Under the pieces are notes generated by a model. It was not told where the DNA came from. It did not search any database and worked only from the letters and a program-made list of their open reading frames with translations. A stretch of DNA of 64,000 nt. Origin: JAGDZR01 sp049115695 (GTDB lineage: Bacteria > Bacteroidota > Bacteroidia > Cytophagales > Cyclobacteriaceae). The position numbers and the translations under genes are program-made. Positions within the stretch are counted from its first letter, which is position 1. Each line of letters opens with the position of its first letter. Shown in pieces: positions 56,736 to 64,000 of this stretch. The stretch spans positions 124,001 to 188,000 of the forward strand of contig JAGDZR010000013.1 in NCBI GenBank assembly GCA_049115695.1, given 5' to 3'.

Positions 56736-58622
56736 ATGATTGATAACTCAGACCACTCTCTCCTCGACGTTCTTCCCAACCTATTTCATGAAGGTGGTCT
56801 GGATAAAGTAGTTTTCAATCAGGGATATTTCCTAAACAGGCAGTTTGCCAGGGTTGAGTACTTGTTTGTGCTGATAAAAGGTGAAGTTTCCTACTTTTTG
56901 GAAAATGAGGAATTTAATTTGGAGCCGGTTGGTAAAGCTTGTGCTCCTGGGATTCCGATAGGTTGGAGTGCTTTGAATATTCCCTTCAGACATTCGTCTA
57001 CTGCTCAGGTAAGTTCAAGTAATGCTGAATTTTATTGCATAGCGATCAGCTCGATTCACAAGCTAATGGAGGATCAGGTCAATGGCAATCTGCTCATGAA
57101 GGCCATGTGTAGATCAGGGGCCAAATTCTTTCCTGAATTGGTGAAGAGTTTGTTTGGTGAACAAGAATCTAGTCCAATAAAAAAAGATCACAGTTTTAAG
57201 GTTACACATCCAAAAGCACTGAGAGTTGAAATTTTACGTCAATCACCGTTTTTTGAAATTTTTGATGATGAGGTAATAGAGCGAATTGCTAGTCTGGTAA
57301 AAGTTAGGACATATGAAGCAGGAGCGACGGTGTTGTCAAATACTTTGGATGAATCTACTTTTTTGATTTTAGAAGATGGATGGGTGGATTTTTATTTTGG
57401 TGACAAGCTTTTGCGCTCCATTTCAACATCTGGCTTTGTCATTAGCTGGGTTGGAATATTTGGTGTAAAATCACCAATAATTGGCAGAGCCAGACAAAAA
57501 TCAAACATCTATAGCATTTCCCGACGTGGGCTTGACGCTTTATTCGAAGAGGTGAGTTTTTCTGTCGCTTTTCATAGACGATTACTTTGGTTGCTAAACG
57601 TTCAACTGGTATCCTTTCGAACCAGACACCTGGTCCTAAGAAATGATTCTGAAAAACTTATCATCAAAGGACTAATTGCTAGAAGTGCTGGCACCATTCC
57701 GTTGAACAGTAAGATTCATATGGTATCTAAGCTATTAAGTCATCCATTAAGTCAGCAGATTGCATTTGACATATTGCATGAACTTCATAGTAGTGGCAAT
57801 GGCGAGGAGCAGCATCTGGCTTCATTGTGCCTGGACAATATGACTGAAATGGAAAAGGAAAGCCTGTTTTATCAGGGTCTGGTCGAAACATATCATTCGG
57901 TCTTCAAAGCGGAAAATACACCAGAGGAAAATCAGATAATATGTGCAAAATCATTCATCAGGGCTTGCAATCATGTTGATTATGAGATTGAGGGATGGGA
58001 AAACTTGCCAGCTGAAGGAGGGCATATTTTCATTTATAATCATCTCAAGAATCATCCTCACAACACCCTTCCCAACGATTTTCAGGTGACCCTGGATAGT
58101 CATTTCATCAGTAGTTTGATATTATATAAAAAATATGGACAACCTGGAAAAAGAGTTGTTCGGATTGGAAGAGGAATCGAATATGGCCATCAGAACTATT
58201 ATGAAAGATTGGGCCATATCAATGTAATTACCCCTGAATCAGGTGTTGAGAATATGGGCAAGGATGAAAAAAAGTTAGCCAGGGAAGAATTTTACAACAG
58301 AGCAAAATCTTTATTGTCACAAGGTGATAATCTCATTATCAGTCCTGAAGGAACCTCTTTTGAAACGGAGAATTCTCCTGGAAAATTTAAAACCGGGGCA
58401 TTTCGTTTGGCCATGGCGATGGGAAGTAAAGTAACAGTTGTCCCGGTTGTCATGGCCAACTTTGACAGAAGGGTAAGGAACAATGTTTTCCGAAGTAAAA
58501 TATTGCCACCAATCAAAATAGAAGATCACATAAGACATGATCATTATGAGGAAGATCTCAAGCTATTTACAGCCAATGCCAGATTGATGATTAAAAATGA
58601 ATTAGCGGAACTAGGAAAGTAG
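56736..58622 (+). CDS. Cyclic-nucleotide-binding-like domains fused to a PlsC-type acyltransferase
   Basis: The 628-residue protein has two regions resembling cNMP-binding folds (about residues 10-115 and 170-275; the second has an FFEIFDDEVIERIASLVKVR start) and a C-terminal glycerolipid acyltransferase domain from about 410: IFIYNHLKNHPHNTLPNDFQ with His and Asp near the usual NHx4D place, VVRIGRGIEYGH, and the second motif ISPEGTSFETENSPGKFKTG followed by VVPVVMANFDRR. The HxxxxD spacing is loose. It could acylate a glycerolipid under nucleotide or other ligand control (inference). The SGNH hydrolase begins two bases after its stop. Confidence 0.82.
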   Translation: MIDNSDHSLLDVLPNLFHEGGLDKVVFNQGYFLNRQFARVEYLFVLIKGEVSYFLENEEFNLEPVGKACAPGIPIGWSALNIPFRHSSTAQVSSSNAEFYCIAISSIHKLMEDQVNGNLLMKAMCRSGAKFFPELVKSLFGEQESSPIKKDHSFKVTHPKALRVEILRQSPFFEIFDDEVIERIASLVKVRTYEAGATVLSNTLDESTFLILEDGWVDFYFGDKLLRSISTSGFVISWVGIFGVKSPIIGRARQKSNIYSISRRGLDALFEEVSFSVAFHRRLLWLLNVQLVSFRTRHLVLRNDSEKLIIKGLIARSAGTIPLNSKIHMVSKLLSHPLSQQIAFDILHELHSSGNGEEQHLASLCLDNMTEMEKESLFYQGLVETYHSVFKAENTPEENQIICAKSFIRACNHVDYEIEGWENLPAEGGHIFIYNHLKNHPHNTLPNDFQVTLDSHFISSLILYKKYGQPGKRVVRIGRGIEYGHQNYYERLGHINVITPESGVENMGKDEKKLAREEFYNRAKSLLSQGDNLIISPEGTSFETENSPGKFKTGAFRLAMAMGSKVTVVPVVMANFDRRVRNNVFRSKILPPIKIEDHIRHDHYEEDLKLFTANARLMIKNELAELGK

Positions 58623-58623
58623 A

Positions 58624-59211
58624 ATGGGAGAGTTTGAAAATGAATTGAAAAGACTTGAGAAGCGCATTGCGAAACATGAGAATCAAGAGGACCTGATCGC
58701 ATTCTATGGAAGCTCCACAGTGCGGTTGTGGGTGAGAATGAACAGAGACCTTGAACCCTTCAATGTGATCAACCTGGGATTTGGGGGAAGTAGTTTTTTG
58801 GACCTTAACCATCAGTTTGGCCGACTTTTTTCTCAGGTAACACCTACAAAGGTTGTGCTCTATGGAGGTGACAATGATTTGAGCCAGGGTTTTGGGCCGA
58901 ATGATATTTTGCGTGAATTCAGGGAGTTGACTAGTCGCTTTCGCGACAAATTCCCTGATATCCCGATTTTCTCCATTTCAATTAAACCAAGCCCAAGACG
59001 CGAAGACTTATTGGACCGTGTAACTGAAACCAATAACCTACTGAGAGCCTATTTAGGAGCATTGGGTAATACATATATCATTGACGTATACCATGCCATG
59101 TTGGATGGTCAAGGAAATACACGGCCTGAATTGTTTCTGAGCGATATGCTTCATCTCAATAGAGAAGGGTATAAAATATGGGCAAAGGAAGTTTCTAAAT
59201 TGTTGTTTTAG
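58624..59211 (+). CDS. SGNH/GDSL hydrolase family protein
   Basis: The four SGNH blocks are visible in 195 residues: FYGSSTVRLW (Ser nucleophile), LGFGGSSFLDL (Gly), LYGGDNDLSQG (Asn) and DMLHLNREGY (catalytic Asp-x-x-His). No signal peptide is seen, so it is likely cytosolic. The gene follows the cNBD-PlsC gene by two bases and is probably coupled, hinting at a lipid acyl exchange pair (inference). Substrate unknown. Confidence 0.88.
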   Translation: MGEFENELKRLEKRIAKHENQEDLIAFYGSSTVRLWVRMNRDLEPFNVINLGFGGSSFLDLNHQFGRLFSQVTPTKVVLYGGDNDLSQGFGPNDILREFRELTSRFRDKFPDIPIFSISIKPSPRREDLLDRVTETNNLLRAYLGALGNTYIIDVYHAMLDGQGNTRPELFLSDMLHLNREGYKIWAKEVSKLLF

Positions 59212-59256
59212 GTAAGATTGTTTAATTTGACTGGTGCGAAATAGACCACCTGTCCG

Positions 59257-59886
59257 ATGAAAAGAGTTTTTTACTTAATGTTTGCGGTATTTTTTTTATT
59301 TGGTTGCAACAAGTATTACAGCCATGTGATTGAGGCTGATTACTCGTATGATGGGAATTTTAACCGATACAAAACATACGATTTTGCCATTAATGCAAAT
59401 TTTGATGGCACGGAGTTTCACAAGGAGCTAATCGAAAAGTACCTGGCTCAAAATCTCTCTTCCTGGGGATACAAGCGCAAAATAAAAAAACCGAATCTTG
59501 TTATTTTCTATTCTCTCTACACAGAGGATTTACGATTTCAGGGATACGATCAGCCCAGTTTTGAGAATTGGCTGAAATGGAATTTTCCAAATGGGATTGT
59601 TGCAGAAAGTGAGAGTGAAGATTCTGTTTTCAACGTTAGCGATTACCTAAAGGATAATAATAGTTCCTCTGCTCGGGGCAATGCCAATTACGCATCAAAG
59701 AAATATCAACTAAAAGAAGGTACGCTGTTGATATCCCTTTACGATAGACGTATGGACAAAACCATTTGGCAAGGATATGCATCTGGGGTAATTGGGAACG
59801 AGCAATTCGATAACGATCGCTTTATTCGTCATATCGTTATGCGGATTATGGACAAGTACCGCGTACTCGCCGTTGGCACGATTTAG
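59257..59886 (+). CDS. DUF4136 family lipoprotein
   Basis: A leader with lipobox LFGC (Cys about residue 17) marks a lipoprotein. The 209-residue protein carries SYDGNFNRYKTYDFAINANF and PNLVIFYSLYTEDLRFQGYD then TLLISLYDRRMDKTIWQGYA, a pattern I recognise as DUF4136. Function unknown. It ends 26 bases before the stop of the convergent lysS. Confidence 0.82.
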   Translation: MKRVFYLMFAVFFLFGCNKYYSHVIEADYSYDGNFNRYKTYDFAINANFDGTEFHKELIEKYLAQNLSSWGYKRKIKKPNLVIFYSLYTEDLRFQGYDQPSFENWLKWNFPNGIVAESESEDSVFNVSDYLKDNNSSSARGNANYASKKYQLKEGTLLISLYDRRMDKTIWQGYASGVIGNEQFDNDRFIRHIVMRIMDKYRVLAVGTI

Positions 59887-59912
59887 CCTTCTTAAACCTT
59901 TCAGATCGATTC

Positions 59913-61631
59913 TTAAACCACCTGGATGAAAAGACCGTCATCAGTTTTTTCTACTGATGTCAGTTCAGCGTTACGTAAGCCCTTGACCGCTTTGTCCCAT
60001 TTCTTGTTGCTCAACCCTGCCTTTTCTTTCAGGTCTCCAAGTTCCATTTTGCCAGCAGGCTTTAACAACTCAAAAACCAGTTTTTCATCATCATTCAATT
60101 CCACAACTGGGGCTTTTTTTTCAGGTCGCATTTGAGGAAAGAATAAAACATCCTGAATAGAATTAGAGTTGGTCATAATCATGGTAAGTCGATCAATTCC
60201 AAGCCCAACCCCAGCCGTAGGAGGCATGCCATACTCCAGGGCACGAAGAAAATCCTCATCCAAAGCCATGGCTTCTTCGTCACCTCGCTTAGCCAATTCA
60301 AGTTGATCTTCAAACCTCTCACGCTGGTCAACTGGATCATTTAATTCTGAATATGCGTTCATGATCTCTTTACCATTGCAGATCGCCTCAAATCGTTCAA
60401 CCAGGCCTTCTTTTGAGCGGTGTTTTTTCGTAAGCGGTGACATTTCCTCAGGATAATCCGTTATGAAAGTAGGCTGGATGAGTTGACCCTCACATTTTTC
60501 ACCAAATATTTCATCAATGAGTTTTCCTTTACCCATGGTGTCATCAACCTCCACATACAGTTTTTTAGCTGTTTCCCTCAACTGAGCTTCATTCATTTCT
60601 GAAATATCTATTCCCGTGAAATGTTGAATGGCTTCAAACATGGTGAAGCGCTTCCAGGGTCTTTTAAAATCAATGATATTGTCACCAACGGGTACTTTGG
60701 TATCACCATGTACATTGATGGCAATTTGCTCAACCAATTCTTCCATGAGATCCATCATCCAGAAGTAATCTTTATATGCCACGTACAATTCCACTTGTGT
60801 AAATTCCGGATTGTGGAAACGAGACATCCCTTCATTACGGAAGTCTTTTGCAAATTCATATACACCGTCAAATCCGCCGACAATCAATCTTTTGAGATAA
60901 AGCTCATTGGCAATTCTCAAATAAAGTGTCATGTCAAGCGTGTTGTGATGCGTCTTGAATGGCCTGGCAGCAGCACCGCCGTGAATGGGTTGTAAGATTG
61001 GAGTTTCTACCTCCAGGTAACCTTTATCGTTCAGATATTGCCGAATTGTATTCACCAATATTGATCTTTTTCTAAATGTATCCTTGATTTGAGGGTTAAC
61101 AATCAAATCAAGGTATCGCTGACGATATCGTTGCTCAGGATCCGTGAATGCATCCCAGGTTTTTTTATTCCCTTCATCATCTTCCGCCTCTTTGACAATT
61201 GGCAAAGGTCTCAATGATTTGGACAGGACGCACAGTTCGTTGACATGAATCGAAAGTTCACCAACCTGAGTTTTAAAGACGAAACCCTTAAGCCCGATGA
61301 TGTCTCCAATGTCAAGTTTCTTTTTAAAAACCTCATTGTAGAGGCTTTTATCATCTCCGTCGCAAATGTCATCTCTACGCACGTAAATCTGAATGCGATC
61401 CGTGTCATCTTGAATTTCAGCAAATGAAGCTGAGCCCATGATTCTGCGACTCATCAATCTGCCAGCAATGCTCACCGCTTTGAATCCATCGGGATTAGAT
61501 TCAAAACCATCTTTGATAGCGGAAGCAGTAGTATTTACATCAAACAGAGCAGCTGGATATGGATCCACGCCCATGTTCATGAGTTCTTCTCTTGCTTTGC
61601 GGCGTTGGACTTCTTGTTCGCTGAGTTGCAT
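59913..61631 (-). CDS. lysS: Lysyl-tRNA synthetase, class II, with C-terminal extension
   Basis: LysRS charges tRNA-Lys. The 572-residue protein has the OB-fold anticodon domain (IAGRLMSRRIMGSASFAEIQ), class II motif 2 FRNEGMSRFHNPEFTQVELY, and motif 3 GVGLGIDRLTMIM. The catalytic core ends near DVLFFPQMRPEKK (residue 505), as in E. coli, and about 65 residues follow (ELNDDEKLVFELLKPAGKME, then helical) that look like a winged-helix-type unit. Such extensions occur in Bacteroidota LysRS. It follows the proline dehydrogenase gene by five bases. Confidence 0.97.
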   Translation of the reverse strand: MQLSEQEVQRRKAREELMNMGVDPYPAALFDVNTTASAIKDGFESNPDGFKAVSIAGRLMSRRIMGSASFAEIQDDTDRIQIYVRRDDICDGDDKSLYNEVFKKKLDIGDIIGLKGFVFKTQVGELSIHVNELCVLSKSLRPLPIVKEAEDDEGNKKTWDAFTDPEQRYRQRYLDLIVNPQIKDTFRKRSILVNTIRQYLNDKGYLEVETPILQPIHGGAAARPFKTHHNTLDMTLYLRIANELYLKRLIVGGFDGVYEFAKDFRNEGMSRFHNPEFTQVELYVAYKDYFWMMDLMEELVEQIAINVHGDTKVPVGDNIIDFKRPWKRFTMFEAIQHFTGIDISEMNEAQLRETAKKLYVEVDDTMGKGKLIDEIFGEKCEGQLIQPTFITDYPEEMSPLTKKHRSKEGLVERFEAICNGKEIMNAYSELNDPVDQRERFEDQLELAKRGDEEAMALDEDFLRALEYGMPPTAGVGLGIDRLTMIMTNSNSIQDVLFFPQMRPEKKAPVVELNDDEKLVFELLKPAGKMELGDLKEKAGLSNKKWDKAVKGLRNAELTSVEKTDDGLFIQVV

Positions 61632-61636
61632 TTAGT

Positions 61637-62797
61637 TTACTTTTTACGTCTTTTCATTTCTGCCTGGATCAATGAAAACTGTCTGCCTGTTTGCCCAGCA
61701 ATCGATGTGTTTTCGTTTGCTCTTCTAAACAAATAGGGCATTACCTTTTCCACAGGTCCATAGGGCACGTATTTGGCAACATTGTAACCTTCATCTGCTA
61801 GTTTGAAAGAAATATTGTCACTCATACCCAAAAGCTGCGCAAAGTAAACACGTTCATCGCTTTTTTCAATCCCTTTTTGGGCCATCATTTCAGTTAAAAG
61901 TGCTGAAGACTGTTCATTATGGGTCCCAGCGCAGATTGAAAAAGTGTCAATGTGATCAATAGCATATTGCATGGCTGCATCGTAATCCCGATCCGTAGAA
62001 GCTTTATCTGGCTGAATAGGATCTGGATAATTCAATTCTTCTGCTCGTTCTCTTTCCTTCTCCATGTAAGCACCCCTTACAAGTTTTGCTCCGAAGAAAC
62101 ACCCAGCGTCAGTGATTTTTTTGTGGGCAGTTTTCATCATGTCCAGCGCCTCATGACGGTAGAGCTGATATGTATTGTAGACCACAGGTCGTTCCTTGTT
62201 GTACTTGAGCATTAAGTCATAGGCGATTTGGTCTATCACGTCCTGAACCCACGAATCTTCTGCATCGATTAGAAATTTGATATGATTGTCATGGGCTGTT
62301 TTGGCAAGGCGATCAGCTCTTTCTTTGAACTTTTCAAACTGCTGTTGTTCTGTTAGCGATAGTTTTTGACCTGACTGGATTTTAGTCATAAGACTCATGG
62401 AGCCAATACCTGTAAACTTGGATACACAAAACGGGATGTGCTCATTATTCTTTGCGTAGACGGCACTTCTCACCAATTCCTCGATGGTGGAATCAAAGCT
62501 TTCTTCTGATTCTTGACCTTCTACTGAATAATCGAGGATCGTGTGCACTCGGAATTCACCCAATTGATTGATGGTTTGAGCACAATCATTGATCGATTCA
62601 CCCCCACAAAACTGATCGAATATGGTAGACTTGATCAGTCGTTTTACGGGAAGTTTCACTTTCAGAGCAACACTTGTGAGGACTGTTCCTGTTTTGACCA
62701 TCCATGGTTTTTTCATGGAAGAAAAAAGGAAATGGGTCTTGCGAAGATCGCTATCACTTTTGGCTTTAAACGCAATAGCGGTATCATCAAAGGTCAT
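61637..62797 (-). CDS. Proline dehydrogenase, monofunctional
   Basis: This FAD enzyme oxidises proline to pyrroline-5-carboxylate. The ATG at 62797 gives 386 residues starting MTFDDTAIAFKAKSDSDLRK; the longer frame to 62911 would read over its own promoter and is rejected. GAKLVRGAYMEKERERAEEL and the C-terminal PYGPVEKVMPYLFRRANENT (FAD and substrate sites) are conserved. No dehydrogenase partner domain is fused. lysS follows by five bases; aroB is divergent. Confidence 0.92.
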   Translation of the reverse strand: MTFDDTAIAFKAKSDSDLRKTHFLFSSMKKPWMVKTGTVLTSVALKVKLPVKRLIKSTIFDQFCGGESINDCAQTINQLGEFRVHTILDYSVEGQESEESFDSTIEELVRSAVYAKNNEHIPFCVSKFTGIGSMSLMTKIQSGQKLSLTEQQQFEKFKERADRLAKTAHDNHIKFLIDAEDSWVQDVIDQIAYDLMLKYNKERPVVYNTYQLYRHEALDMMKTAHKKITDAGCFFGAKLVRGAYMEKERERAEELNYPDPIQPDKASTDRDYDAAMQYAIDHIDTFSICAGTHNEQSSALLTEMMAQKGIEKSDERVYFAQLLGMSDNISFKLADEGYNVAKYVPYGPVEKVMPYLFRRANENTSIAGQTGRQFSLIQAEMKRRKK

Positions 62798-62825
62798 ATG
62801 TTGTAACACTTTTGGGGTTTGATTG

Positions 62826-62855
62826 CAAAGATAACAATGGGGGATTTCAACCAAA
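62826..62855 (-). promoter_or_regulatory. Promoter of proline dehydrogenase-lysS
   Basis: On the reverse strand TATCTTTG (62833-62826) is preceded by TTTG (62855-62852) with 18 bases between, one short of the consensus. The -7 box is followed by GCAATCAAACC and lies 28 bases before the ATG. Confidence 0.65.
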
Positions 62856-62884
62856 AAATTGGAAAAGGGACTATTTTCGCGATC

Positions 62885-63931
62885 ATGAGCAAATTGCCGT
62901 CCTATATTCACTTTACCAGCGAGCCTTCAAAAGTGCTTGCTGAGGTAATCGAAGAACTTGAGCCAGATAAAATTGCGGTACTGGTAGACGAAAATACCAG
63001 GGAGCACTGCTTACCAAGAATTGAATTTTTGGAAGGTGCTGCTGTCATTGAAATCAGAAGTGGAGAAAGAGAAAAGAACCTCAGTACTTGTGATACGATC
63101 TGGACAGAAATGACCAGTCAGAAGTTTACCAGGAAGTCGGTACTTATCAATTTGGGAGGAGGTGTGATCGGTGATATGGGTGGATTTGCAGCATCCACCT
63201 ACAAGCGTGGAATTAGATTCATTAACATGCCCACTACGCTGCTCTCACAGGTGGATGCCAGTATTGGGGGTAAGCTCGGAATTGACTTTAAAGGGCTTAA
63301 AAACCACATTGGGGTCTTTAATGATCCAAATGCTGTGATTCTTTGGGACGGATTTTTGGAGACATTGAGTTCACGAGAGTTGCGAAGCGGCTATGCCGAA
63401 GTGATCAAACATGGGCTGATTTGGGACCAGGAATACTGGCAGAGAACAGTGGATGCTGACTTTCCGGAAAAGGTAGACTGGCCCTACTTGTTACGAAGAA
63501 GTGTGGAGATCAAAGGTGAGGTGGTAAATGAAGATCCTTTAGAAAAAGGACTCAGGAAAATTTTGAATTTTGGACATACAATTGGTCACGCAGTTGAGAC
63601 CTGGCACCTTGAGTCTGGCCGTGATATCCTGCATGGCGAGGCAGTCGCGGCAGGAATGATAATGGAGGCCAAACTGTCTGAATTGCTGCGCATGTTGCCG
63701 AGCGAACAAACGGATAATCTAGCGCAATATCTTGTTAATATTTACGGTAAGATACAGGAGTTGCCAACCAATGAAGAGTTGTTCGAATTGATGGCTCAGG
63801 ACAAAAAGAATGAAGGCACTAATATCATGTTCTCCCTTATCAACCAGATAGGTGAATGTACGTATGATACGGCTGCCTCAGAAGGCCAGATCAGCTCAGC
63901 AATTGCTTATTACAGAGATTTCCCTAAATAA
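62885..63931 (+). CDS. aroB: 3-dehydroquinate synthase
   Basis: AroB makes 3-dehydroquinate, the second shikimate step, from DAHP. The ATG at 62885 gives 348 residues starting MSKLPSYIHFTSEPSKVLAE; the longer frame to 62819 covers the divergent promoter and is rejected. NLGGGVIGDMGGFAASTYKR, TTLLSQVDASIGGKLGIDFK, ELRSGYAEVIKHGLI and ILNFGHTIGHAVE carry NAD, zinc and substrate residues. A low-confidence reverse reading frame overlaps its stop. Confidence 0.96.
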   Translation: MSKLPSYIHFTSEPSKVLAEVIEELEPDKIAVLVDENTREHCLPRIEFLEGAAVIEIRSGEREKNLSTCDTIWTEMTSQKFTRKSVLINLGGGVIGDMGGFAASTYKRGIRFINMPTTLLSQVDASIGGKLGIDFKGLKNHIGVFNDPNAVILWDGFLETLSSRELRSGYAEVIKHGLIWDQEYWQRTVDADFPEKVDWPYLLRRSVEIKGEVVNEDPLEKGLRKILNFGHTIGHAVETWHLESGRDILHGEAVAAGMIMEAKLSELLRMLPSEQTDNLAQYLVNIYGKIQELPTNEELFELMAQDKKNEGTNIMFSLINQIGECTYDTAASEGQISSAIAYYRDFPK

Positions 63932-64000
63932 ATAGGTTTTCTCGACCTTTCGTTGGTTCAGAATCAGACTTAACCATAGGTTTGCGGTCCGATTTGAGCA
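63924..64000 (-). CDS. Possible C-terminal fragment of a reverse-strand gene
   Basis: A reverse frame runs open from the window edge to a TAG at 63924-63926, ending in KSDSEPTKGRENLFI. The composition is lysine- and glutamate-rich but 24 codons are too few to name a family. It would overlap the aroB stop by eight bases, like other convergent ends in this window. It may be chance. Confidence 0.3.
   Translation of the reverse strand, partial: LKSDRKPMVKSDSEPTKGRENLFI

Noticed and set aside
62819..62884. Longer N-terminus for AroB
   Set aside because: It lies over the divergent proline dehydrogenase promoter and adds non-conserved residues.
62798..62911. Longer N-terminus for proline dehydrogenase
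   Set aside because: Region contains its own TAnnTTTG promoter and overlaps the aroB start; the ATG at 62797 matches the family start.

Overview
The window looks like a chromosomal core segment of a member of the Bacteroidota, most likely a marine-type Cytophagales relative (phylum confident, order and genus inferred). The reasons are: TTTG / TAnnTTTG promoters instead of -35/-10 boxes, A-rich start contexts with little sign of Shine-Dalgarno sequences, a LysRS with a C-terminal extension, zinc-free L36 and S14 proteins, an LptD-like LPS assembly protein, and many secreted barrel-like proteins and lipoproteins. No phage, IS element, CRISPR array or rRNA operon was seen.

1-2.6 kb: the end of guanylate kinase and nadD read rightward and meet frr-pyrH and a stand-alone biotin carrier protein reading leftward. 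2.6-4.7 kb: one promoter leads into tRNA-Tyr, tRNA-Gly, tRNA-Thr and tuf; a terminator follows, then a new promoter for tRNA-Trp-secE-nusG. 4.7-16.2 kb: secE-nusG-rplK-rplA-rplJ-rplL-(hairpin)-rpoB-rpoC-DUF3467. 16.2-19.6 kb: promoter, rpsL-rpsG-fusA-rpsJ, terminator. fusA carries an assembly defect: two N bases stand in place of roughly 65-80 bases.

19.6-33.3 kb: new promoter, then the S10/spc/alpha ribosomal genes (rplC-D-W-B-rpsS-rplV-rpsC-rplP-rpmC-rpsQ-rplN-X-E-rpsN, a probable internal promoter, rpsH-rplF-R-rpsE-rpmD-rplO-secY-infA-rpmJ-rpsM-K-D-rpoA-rplQ), closed by a strong terminator. The genes are packed with 1-8 base overlaps or short gaps. 33.3-38.6 kb: carA-eno (4-base overlap, terminator), a large secreted protein with a charged linker and barrel-like C-terminus, a DivIC/FtsB-like division protein and a small secreted protein.

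38.6-64 kb: mixed metabolic and envelope genes in short, often convergent units: Ldh-type oxidoreductase and Ppx/GppA phosphatase; a PccB-type acyl-CoA carboxylase with an atypical SDR; an M42 peptidase; an orphan histidine kinase; a histidine phosphatase; a SirB1-like protein with an MCC-beta-type carboxylase; MlaD-like and amidase genes divergent from LptD; a sterol-desaturase-family membrane enzyme; a protein joining two cyclic-nucleotide-binding-like domains to a PlsC-like acyltransferase, followed by an SGNH hydrolase and a DUF4136 lipoprotein; lysS; proline dehydrogenase; aroB. No complete undescribed system was recognised. The most unusual items are the cNBD-PlsC fusion, a perfect 14-bp hairpin inside the DUF3467 coding sequence, the repeated promoter/start-site module of the translation operons, and the secreted protein between eno and the division gene.
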